DNA from: Actinoplanes couchii
GTDB lineage: Bacteria > Actinomycetota > Actinomycetes > Mycobacteriales > Micromonosporaceae
Direction: 5' to 3'
DNA length: 64,000 nucleotides
Assembly: GCF_016862075.1 (NCBI RefSeq)
Contig: NZ_BOMG01000040.1
Span: 1 to 64,000, forward strand
Shown here: positions 58,076 to 64,000 of the stretch, piece by piece
How the letters are laid out: each line of letters starts with the position of its first letter
Position numbering within the stretch: position 1 is the first letter of the stretch
Notes under the pieces: generated by a model
Database searches by the model: none
What the model saw: the letters and a program-made list of their open reading frames with translations, nothing else
Told to the model about the DNA's origin: nothing
Position numbers and translations under genes: made by a program

Positions 58076-58169
58076 AATTCCTCCGATTTGCCGCTCGGTG
58101 GGTGTTACCCGAACAGATAACCAGCGGAAGCTATGGGCCTCCTGTGACGGACTGTCAACGGGGCATGAA

Positions 58170-58862
58170 TCAGCTCGCCGTCGCGGAGTAGCTGTTGGTG
58201 ACGAAGTCCTTGCCGCCGCTCGACGAGGTGATCTCGTACCCGAACTGGACCTGGCTCAGGGTCACGTCGCCGTACCAGCCACGAGTCTTGATCCAGTCCA
58301 TGACGGCTTTGATGTTGACGGTGCCGGCGCTGGTGTTGCTGGTCCGGACGAACGAGAAGACCTGGTTGGAGCCGTTGGATCCGCTGTAGACGGCCCAGCT
58401 GTGGTTACCGACGGTGACGTTGGTCTGGAAGGTGCCGAGCGGGCCGACCGCACCGTACTTGTTCATCCAGAGCATGATCTCGTACGTGTGACCGTCGGCC
58501 CAGATGTCGTAGGCGCTGGTGAACGCCACCCCGCTGGTCGGCACGGTCACGTTGAAGCTGCTGGTGGCGCTCTTGAGCGCGCTGAGCCTCTTGTTCACGG
58601 TGATGCTGGCGTTGGGGTAGGACTTGATGCCGCCGGTGTTCGGGTGGTTGGCCCAGACACCCCAGTTGCTGGTGGAGTTGGCCCAGATGGTCTGCGGGCC
58701 GGCACCGCTGCCCCAGATGTTGTTGTAGATCGTGTAGGCGCCGCTGGTCCAGTTGCCCCACTGGGCGGTGCTGGACCAGACCGCGGCGTTCGCCGGGTTC
58801 GCTCCGACCAGGAGCAGGGCGGAGGCCATCAGCAGGGACAGCGCGATACGGAGTTTGCGCAC
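58170..58862 (-). CDS. Secreted GH12 endoglucanase
   Basis: A 230-residue exported enzyme from GTG 58862 (RBS AAGGAG), signal peptide ending ANPANAA. GH12 features: STAQWGNWTSGAYTIYNNIW at the N-terminus, ASITVNKRLSAL, FTSAYDIWADGHTYEIMLWM (the nucleophile Glu in YEIMLWM), WAVYSGSNGSNQVFSFVR and the C-terminal VQFGYEITSSSGGKDF (acid/base Glu). There is no cellulose-binding module. It hydrolyses beta-1,4-glucan outside the cell to products that the cellobiose phosphorylase could use after import. A palindromic LacI-type box lies 32 nt upstream. Confidence 0.92.
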   Translation of the reverse strand: MRKLRIALSLLMASALLLVGANPANAAVWSSTAQWGNWTSGAYTIYNNIWGSGAGPQTIWANSTSNWGVWANHPNTGGIKSYPNASITVNKRLSALKSATSSFNVTVPTSGVAFTSAYDIWADGHTYEIMLWMNKYGAVGPLGTFQTNVTVGNHSWAVYSGSNGSNQVFSFVRTSNTSAGTVNIKAVMDWIKTRGWYGDVTLSQVQFGYEITSSSGGKDFVTNSYSATAS

Positions 58863-58893
58863 GGGGATGCTCCTTGGGGGAGGAGATGATCTG

Positions 58894-58909
58894 ATCGAAG
58901 CGCTTCGAT
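58894..58909. promoter_or_regulatory. LacI-type operator upstream of GH12
   Basis: ATCGAAGCGCTTCGAT is a perfect 16-bp palindrome with core AGCGCT. The flanks differ from the CebR box at 51893-51906 (GGG/CCC), so a different LacI-family protein may bind here. Confidence 0.7.
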
Positions 58910-59029
58910 GAATGAGCCTAGGCGATGAGGTAACAGCCGCGCAACACGACCGATCCACGCTGTCCACATAGGATCACGGACGGTGATTCTGCGGTAGGGT
59001 GATCGTTCGACGTCGATCGAGGAGGTCCC

Positions 59030-59845
59030 GTGGTGGAGGAGACGGTGCCGGCCGGGCTGGACACCACGACGGCCCACCCGGCCCGGCGCTACAACTACTG
59101 GCTGGGCGGCAAGGACCACTTCCCCGCCGATCGGGCCTCCGGTGACCTGATCGAGAGCGTGCACCCGACGGTCCGTCTCTCGGCCCTGGAGAACCGGGCG
59201 TTCCTGCAGCGTGCGGTGCGGTTCCTCGCCGAGGAGGCGCGGATCGGCCAGTTCCTCGACATCGGGACCGGCCTGCCCACCGCGGACAACACGCACGAGG
59301 TCGCACAGCGCCGGATGCCGCACGCCCGGATCGTCTACGTGGACAACGACCCGATGGTCAGCGTGCACGCCCGCGCCCTGCTGACCAGCACCCCCGAGGG
59401 CCGGACCAGGTACATCGAGGCGGATCTGCGGGATCCGGCCGCGATCCTGACCGACCCGCGACTGACCGAGACCCTGGACCTGGGCCGCCCGGTCGCGCTG
59501 GTGCTGATCGCGGTGCTGCACTTCATCGAGGACCACACCGAGGCCCGGGACGTGGTGCGGGAACTGCTCGCCGCCCTGCCCTCCGGCAGTTACCTGGCCG
59601 CCTCGAACTTCACCCTGGACTTCACCGCCCCGGCCAAGGCCGCCGTCGCCCGGGACATGATCGCCAGGGGCCGGTCCGACGCGCACCCGCGAACGAAGGC
59701 CCAGTTCAGCGAGTACTTCGCCGGTCTCGGCCTGATCGGCCCCGGCGTGGTCCCGGTCTCCGAGTGGCTCCCCGAGGTCCCGGCCCACCAGCGCCCGTCA
59801 CCCGAGGAGATCGGCATCTACGGCGCCGTGGGCCGCAAACCCTGA
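59030..59845 (+). CDS. SAM-dependent methyltransferase (DUF574 family)
   Basis: A 271-residue protein of the actinomycete-specific methyltransferase family PF04672. Signs: TTAHPARRYNYWLGGKDHFP at the N-terminus, QFLDIGTGLPTADNTHEVAQ (motif I), RIVYVDNDPMVSVHARALL and VALVLIAVLHFIED. It starts at GTG 59030 (or 59033), with GAGGAGG upstream. Members are plentiful in Streptomyces and relatives, and their acceptors are unknown. Its last 48 nt overlap the 3' end of the convergent GNAT gene. Confidence 0.9.
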   Translation: MVEETVPAGLDTTTAHPARRYNYWLGGKDHFPADRASGDLIESVHPTVRLSALENRAFLQRAVRFLAEEARIGQFLDIGTGLPTADNTHEVAQRRMPHARIVYVDNDPMVSVHARALLTSTPEGRTRYIEADLRDPAAILTDPRLTETLDLGRPVALVLIAVLHFIEDHTEARDVVRELLAALPSGSYLAASNFTLDFTAPAKAAVARDMIARGRSDAHPRTKAQFSEYFAGLGLIGPGVVPVSEWLPEVPAHQRPSPEEIGIYGAVGRKP

Positions 59846-60379
59846 ACGGCGATAGCGGATCTCCTCGAGCGGGAAGCCCCGACTGGAGTCCACTTTCGCC
59901 GCACCGTCCGGCACCCAACCGGCGGCCTCGTAGAACCGCCGCGCCCGCACGTTGGACGCCAGCACCCACAGGGTCGCCTCGGTGAATCCGGACGCGGCGA
60001 GACTGCGCAACCCGGCGGCCATCAGCTCCCGCCCGGCGCCACTCCCCCAGTGCGCGTCCCGCACGTAGATCGCATAGACCTCACCGATCCCCCGCGCCGC
60101 CGGCTCCGGGTCGCGGCTGGCGGCCACCGTGATGAAACCGGCCAACCCGGACCCGGCCGGGCTGGCGGTCCCGGCCGGGTCGGAGGGGGCCCAGACGAGG
60201 ATGGCGTGCGGTGGCCGGAGTTCGGACAACCACCGCCGCCAGCCCGGTTCACGCTGGGCCGGTTCGAGAGAGTTCAGGTAGTCCTGCGGGATCAGCCCCG
60301 CGTACGCCGCCTGCCAGGTCCGGACGTGGATCTCCGCCAGCTCGGCGGCGTCGGCGGGGAGCGCGGGACGGACGGGCAT
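59798..60379 (-). CDS. GNAT-family N-acetyltransferase
   Basis: A 193-residue GCN5-type acetyltransferase: PVRPALPADAAELAEIHVRT and WQAAYAGLIPQDYL at the N-terminus; GEVYAIYVRDAHWGSGAGRE with LMAAGLRSL (acetyl-CoA-binding V...GxGxGxxL); ATLWVLASNVRARRFYEAAG near the end. It acetylates an unidentified amine. It is convergent with the methyltransferase, with a 48-nt overlap of the two coding ends, and lies 3 nt from the stop of the ACC deaminase gene. Confidence 0.9.
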   Translation of the reverse strand: MPVRPALPADAAELAEIHVRTWQAAYAGLIPQDYLNSLEPAQREPGWRRWLSELRPPHAILVWAPSDPAGTASPAGSGLAGFITVAASRDPEPAARGIGEVYAIYVRDAHWGSGAGRELMAAGLRSLAASGFTEATLWVLASNVRARRFYEAAGWVPDGAAKVDSSRGFPLEEIRYRRSGFAAHGAVDADLLG

Positions 60380-60382
60380 GGC

Positions 60383-61390
60383 TCAGGAGAATAGTCCGGC
60401 GTACGCGTTCAGAGCGGGCTGTCCACCCAGGTGGGCGTAGAGGACCTTGGAGTCCGCCCCGATCTCGCCCCGGCCGACCAGGTCGATCAGGCCGGCCATC
60501 GACTTGCCCTCGTAGACCGGGTCGGTGACCATGCCCTCGGTGCGGGCGGCCAGCTTCATCGCGTCCAGGGTCGCCTCGTCCGGGATGCCGTAGACGCCGC
60601 CGTGGTAGCGGTCGTCCAGGATGATCTCGTCGTCGGTCAGCTCGCGGGCGCCGATCAGCGCGGCGGTGTTCCGGGCGATCCGGGCCACCTGCGCGTGGGT
60701 CTCGGCCGGTTTCGCCGAGCCGTCGATGCCGATCACCCGGCGGGCCGGTCCGCCGGCGGCGGCGAACCCGGCGATCATGCCGGCCTGGGTGCTGCCGGTG
60801 ACCGAGCAGACGATCACCGTGTCGAAGAAGACGCCCAGCCGCTTCTCCTGTTCGATCACCTCGTACGCCCAGTTGGCGAAGCCCAGCCCGCCGAGGCGGT
60901 GGTCGCTGGCGCCGGCCGGGATCGCGTACGGCGTACCGCCGTTGTCGGTGACCTCGGCCAGAGCGAGCTCCCAGCTCTCCTTGAAGCCGATGCCGAAACC
61001 GGCCTTGACCAGGCGCACGTCGGCCCCGGCGAGCCGGCTGACCAGGATGTTGCCGACCTTGTCGTAGACGCTGTCCGGCCAGTCGACCCAGCTCTCCTGC
61101 ACCAGCACACACTTGAGGCCGGTGGCGGCGGCGACCGCGGCCACCTGGCGGGTGTGGTTGGACTGCACGCCACCGATCGAGACGAGCGTGTCGGCGCCCC
61201 GGGCGAGCGCGTCCGCGACCAGGTACTCCAGCTTGCGGGTCTTGTTGCCGCCGTACGCGATACCGGAGTTGACGTCCTCCCGCTTGGCCCAGATCTCGGC
61301 GCCGCCCAGGTGTCGCGTCAGCCGGTCGAGCCGGTGCACCGGCGAGGGCCCGAACAGCAGCGGGTGACGCGGGAACTCGGAGATGCCCAT
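60383..61390 (-). CDS. acdS: 1-aminocyclopropane-1-carboxylate deaminase
   Basis: A 335-residue PLP enzyme from ATG 61390, degrading the plant ethylene precursor ACC to 2-oxobutyrate and ammonia. The PLP Lys lies in [17 protein letters not shown], with [20 protein letters not shown] after it. The features that distinguish true ACC deaminase from D-cysteine desulfhydrase are present: [17 protein letters not shown] (Glu) and [19 protein letters not shown] (Leu). It follows a GntR gene by 20 nt on the same strand. This supports a plant-associated lifestyle. Confidence 0.88.
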   Translation of the reverse strand: MGISEFPRHPLLFGPSPVHRLDRLTRHLGGAEIWAKREDVNSGIAYGGNKTRKLEYLVADALARGADTLVSIGGVQSNHTRQVAAVAAATGLKCVLVQESWVDWPDSVYDKVGNILVSRLAGADVRLVKAGFGIGFKESWELALAEVTDNGGTPYAIPAGASDHRLGGLGFANWAYEVIEQEKRLGVFFDTVIVCSVTGSTQAGMIAGFAAAGGPARRVIGIDGSAKPAETHAQVARIARNTAALIGARELTDDEIILDDRYHGGVYGIPDEATLDAMKLAARTEGMVTDPVYEGKSMAGLIDLVGRGEIGADSKVLYAHLGGQPALNAYAGLFS

Positions 61391-61410
61391 GAGACCACCT
61401 AACTTGTCGA

Positions 61411-62046
61411 TCAAAGAGTGACGCTGTGGTGCAGGTGTCCCCAGATCTCGGTGTTGACGGCGACGGCGCGTGTCTCGTCGCCGGCGGCCAGGGCCGCGAT
61501 CAGGTCGTCGTGCAGCCGCACCGACCGGCCGGCGTCGGCCGAGGTGAAGAGCAGGCGCTCGGCCCGCCGGACCAGTGGGGTGTAGCGCTCGACCGTGCCG
61601 GAGGCGGCGGCGTTGCCGTAGGCCAGCAGCGGGATCGCGTGCACCTCGTCGTCGGCGGCCAGGGCCGCCTCCACGTCACCGGCCGTGACGGCCGCGGCGA
61701 ACCGGGTGTTGGCCCGGCGCATGGCGTCCAGGTGGTCCGGGGTCAGGGCGGTCGCCACCTGTCGTACGGCGAGATCGTGCATCGCCCCGAGCACGGCCGC
61801 CGCGTCCTCCACCTGCTTGGCCACCACCTCGGTGACCCGGGTGTAGCTCTGCGGTTTCGACTCGACCAGGCCCTCGCTGGTCAGGCGGGTGATCGCATCC
61901 CGGATCGGGGCGCGGGACAGGCCCAGGCGCTCGGCCAGGTCGTCGGGCCGCAGCGCCGAGCCGGGAGCGAGGGTGCCGTCCACGATCGCGCGGCGCAACC
62001 GACCGTAGGCGGCATCCCGCAGCAGATGCCGTCCGATGTTCTCCAC
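61411..62046 (-). CDS. GntR/FCD-type regulator of acdS
   Basis: A 211-residue regulator from GTG 62046. The winged helix is [20 protein letters not shown] then [30 protein letters not shown]. The C-terminal FCD domain has [25 protein letters not shown] and [15 protein letters not shown]. The region upstream of GTG 62046 has no clear RBS, and TAACAT at 62052-62057 could be a -10 for a leaderless message. In actinomycetes GntR-type regulators next to acdS are common. It probably responds to ACC or 2-oxobutyrate. Confidence 0.86.
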   Translation of the reverse strand: MENIGRHLLRDAAYGRLRRAIVDGTLAPGSALRPDDLAERLGLSRAPIRDAITRLTSEGLVESKPQSYTRVTEVVAKQVEDAAAVLGAMHDLAVRQVATALTPDHLDAMRRANTRFAAAVTAGDVEAALAADDEVHAIPLLAYGNAAASGTVERYTPLVRRAERLLFTSADAGRSVRLHDDLIAALAAGDETRAVAVNTEIWGHLHHSVTL

Positions 62047-62056
62047 AACTGAAATG

Positions 62057-62903
62057 TTAGATGCCAACCTGCCGGGATTTCCAGTGCACGAGGTCGGCCG
62101 GCTTGTTCGTGATGATGCCGTCGACCCGGATGGCGTCCAGGCGCTTCCAGCGGGCCGCCGAGTCCTCGGTCCAGGCGAACACCGCGACACCGGCCGTGTG
62201 CAGCCGGGCCACCACGCCCGGACGGGCCAGAAGAGCACTGCCCTTCGGGTTGTACGCGGCCAGCCCCAGCCGCTTCGACACGGCCACCGGATCCTTGTCG
62301 ATCGTGGTCCGGAGCAGGGCGATCGGCAGCTCCGGGGCCAGCTGGCGGACCCGGCGCAGGGACACCTCGTCGAAGCTCTGCAGCAGGACCCGGCCGGTCA
62401 TCTGCTGGGCTCTGATCACGCGTACGACAGCAAGGATCTGGGTTTTGGTGTGTGGCCCTTTGATCTCCACGATCATCCGGCCGTCGTGGCGGCGCACGTA
62501 GGCGAGCTGCTGGGCCAGGGTCGGCAGGCGCGCCCCGGTGAACCTACGGGCGAACCACGAACCGGCGTCGAGTTTCTTCAGGCGGGCCGCGGTCAGCTTG
62601 CGGATCGCGCCGGTGCCGTTCGTGGTGCGGGTGACCGTGCGGTCGTGCAGGACGAACGGGACACCGTCCCGGCTGGGCTGGGTGTCCGTCTCGATCCAGT
62701 CGGCACGCGCCGCCAGGGCCAGCCGGGTGGCGGCCAGGGTGTTCTCCGGCGCGACCGCGGAGGCGCCCCGGTGCGCGACCACGATGACCGCAGCGCCGGG
62801 CGCGCGCCCGCGGGACGGAGGGTGCGGCCTGGGCCGCCGACGGCGTGACCAGGCCGGCCAGGACCAGGAGTGCGGACAGTGCGAACGTCGAGGTTCTGCG
62901 CAT
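62057..62903 (-). pseudogene. Secreted glycerophosphodiester phosphodiesterase with a frameshift after the signal peptide
   Basis: The 5' frame from ATG 62903 encodes a signal peptide (RRTSTFALSALLVLAGLVTP, AAQAAPS). The catalytic domain is in another frame: VAHRGASAVAPENTLAATRL (His active site), WIETDTQPSRDGVPFVLHDR (Glu, Asp, His), GRMIVEIKGPH and VDGIITNKPADL. The switch falls in a run of GCGCGC/CCCGCGG near 62795-62815; a 1-nt indel would join them. GDPDs hydrolyse glycerophosphodiesters to glycerol-3-phosphate. The gene ends 10 nt before the GntR start. It may be truly broken or a sequencing slip in a GC-rich run. Confidence 0.75.
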
Positions 62904-62967
62904 GCTCGTCACGCTAGGCATCGACGATGAACCGGTCGGTAACGACGCATGTCGATGGGCGAGGGAT

Positions 62968-62997
62968 GTCGTGACCGGGCGGCAACCCGGTCACGAC
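62968..62997. terminator. Hairpin in the gap between GDPD and the next gene
   Basis: GTCGTGACCGGG pairs perfectly with CCCGGTCACGAC around CGGCAA, a 12-bp stem. It lies upstream of the GDPD start in the 205-nt divergent gap, so it is not behind any gene here; it could be a regulatory hairpin or the terminator of a lost gene. The rest of the gap holds nothing recognisable. Confidence 0.55.
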
Positions 62998-63108
62998 AGG
63001 GATCATCTGCGGTCCTGCTTGCTGTTCCCTCTGCCGGCGGCACACGTTCGGCGCCGCTGGGGACAGTCAACCCGCGCCGGGACCGGCACCGTAGGGCCTA
63101 ACGTCCCT

Positions 63109-64000
63109 ATGGTGAGCGTCACCGGGCAGGACATCCGCGACGCGGTGCTCGGGCTGGTGCCGACCGCGCTCGCGCTGACCGTGGCATCGTGGCTGCTCGC
63201 CGGGCTGGACCTGGGCTACTGGTGGGCCGGTCTCGCGGTGGCGGCGGTGGTCGCGGTCGGTGACGGGCTGACCCGGCCGGTGCTGCGACTGCTGGCCCGC
63301 TGGTACGGCGCGGTCGCGGCGCTGTTGCTCGGCGTACTCACGCAGGTGTTGATCGTGGGTTTCACGCTGATCTGGATCCCGCGGATCCGGATCGACGGCT
63401 GGGAGACCGTGTTCGTCGCCTTCACCGTCGTCGGTGTGGTCTCAGTGGTGGTGCAGTGGGTGCTCGGCGTGAACGACAGCTCCTACCTGGTCGCCGACCT
63501 GCTCCGCCGGGCCCGCCGGCAGGGCGCCGGCTCGGCCCGGGACGGCGCCGGGCTGGTCGTGGTGCAGATCGACGGGCTGTCCCACCCGCTGCTGCGGCAC
63601 GGCATCACCAGCGGGGTGCTGCCCACCCTGTCCCGCTGGGTCCGGTCCGGCAGCCACGACGCGACCGCCTGGTGGGCCCGGGTGCCGTCGACCACCCCGG
63701 CCAGCCAGGCCGCCCTGCTGCACGGCACCAACGACGGCATCCCGGCGTTCCGCTGGTACGACCGGGCGCTCGGCCGCCTCGTCGTCGCCAACCGGCCGGC
63801 CGACGCCGAACTCATCGAGAAACGCGCCTCCGACGGGCACGGGCTGCTGGCCGGCGGTGGCGTCAGCATCTCCAACATGTTCAGCGGCGACGCCACCACC
63901 GCGCTGATGGTGATGAGCCGGGCCGGTCGCCGCGGCGGGCTCGGGCCGGGCGGCGACTACCTGCGGTTCTTCGCCCGGCCGTTCATCCTGGTCCGGTCCC
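63109..64000 (+). CDS. Membrane protein with alkaline-phosphatase-superfamily domain (partial, runs off the window)
   Basis: The frame is open from ATG 63109 to the window end (297 codons), so it is incomplete. About four N-terminal helices (VLGLVPTALALTVASWLLAG, GLAVAAVVAVGDGLTRPV, AVAALLLGVLTQVLIVGFTL, FVAFTVVGVVSVVVQWVL) resemble a small holin-like membrane domain. From residue ~145 a catalytic domain begins: AGLVVVQIDGLSHPLLRHG (metal Asp), PSTTPASQAALLHGTNDG (Thr nucleophile) and IPAFRWYDRALGRLVV. This is the layout of actinomycete phage-holin/phosphodiesterase-like fusion proteins. TAACGT 5 nt before the ATG suggests a leaderless mRNA. Confidence 0.8.
   Translation, partial: MVSVTGQDIRDAVLGLVPTALALTVASWLLAGLDLGYWWAGLAVAAVVAVGDGLTRPVLRLLARWYGAVAALLLGVLTQVLIVGFTLIWIPRIRIDGWETVFVAFTVVGVVSVVVQWVLGVNDSSYLVADLLRRARRQGAGSARDGAGLVVVQIDGLSHPLLRHGITSGVLPTLSRWVRSGSHDATAWWARVPSTTPASQAALLHGTNDGIPAFRWYDRALGRLVVANRPADAELIEKRASDGHGLLAGGGVSISNMFSGDATTALMVMSRAGRRGGLGPGGDYLRFFARPFILVRS

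Overview
The window is high-GC actinomycete chromosomal DNA, most likely from a soil or plant-associated Micromonosporaceae such as Actinoplanes or a relative. The signs are very strong G/C third-position bias, DivIVA/Wag31, F420/LLM-type oxidoreductases, a DUF574-type methyltransferase, many secreted multidomain carbohydrate-active enzymes, and GTG/TTG starts. The species call is inference. No rRNA, tRNA or CRISPR array was seen.

Layout. 0-6 kb: a membrane protein/winged-helix pair whose junction carries a 50-bp tandem duplication, an uncharacterised protein, a secreted endonuclease/exonuclease/phosphatase-fold protein, a 167-bp palindromic repeat, a FAD monooxygenase and, on the minus strand, an overlapping three-gene cassette that reads as a toxin-antitoxin-chaperone (TAC) module with a SecB-like chaperone. 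6-14 kb: two very large secreted glycan hydrolases (a protein with two GH43 and two LamG domains, and a GH30-type galactanase with a ricin lectin), each behind a palindromic operator. 14-18 kb: VOC protein, YbhN/UPF0104 membrane protein, secreted M28 aminopeptidase, DivIVA. 18.2-21.7 kb: a gene graveyard with remnants of an SDR, a P450, a GNAT, an MDR oxidoreductase and an AraC regulator around two intact genes. 21.7-30.3 kb: LysR-gabT-gabD (GABA catabolism), SGNH hydrolase, lipoprotein, F420-type oxidoreductase, copper monooxygenase lipoprotein, PadR-HAAS pair. 30.3-31.8 kb: debris, including a rearranged copy of part of the GH43-AbfB gene found 9 kb away and a nitroreductase gene with an in-frame stop. 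31.8-39.9 kb: aldo/keto reductase, SsuD-like monooxygenase, lipoprotein, GT2, PadR, serine dehydratase, GH43-AbfB. 39.9-41.1 kb: debris (IS5-type transposase, sigma factor and nitroreductase remnants). 41.2-49.4 kb: diguanylate cyclase, TauE/SafE exporter, GntR, an L-fucose-type oxidative catabolic operon in which two genes are damaged, and a NarL-type two-component system. 49.4-64 kb: cellobiose phosphorylase behind a CebR box, a Phd/RelE-type TA pair, a second membrane protein/winged-helix pair, GH2 with two AbfB domains, an intradiol-dioxygenase-like lipoprotein, a GH12 endoglucanase, a methyltransferase, GNAT, an ACC deaminase operon with a frameshifted GDPD gene, and the start of a membrane-anchored phosphatase-superfamily protein.

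How it works together. The recurring theme is plant cell-wall and exudate use: endoglucanase plus intracellular cellobiose phosphorolysis, arabinogalactan-type side-chain removal (GH43, GH30, GH2, AbfB), L-fuconate-type sugar-acid catabolism, GABA degradation and ACC deamination. Five of the carbohydrate genes carry palindromic boxes of LacI-family type, four with an AGCGCT core but different flanks. No LacI-family gene is present in the window, so the regulators would act from elsewhere. Two independent toxin-antitoxin modules and several patches of decaying genes show that this is an actively remodelled, accessory part of the chromosome.
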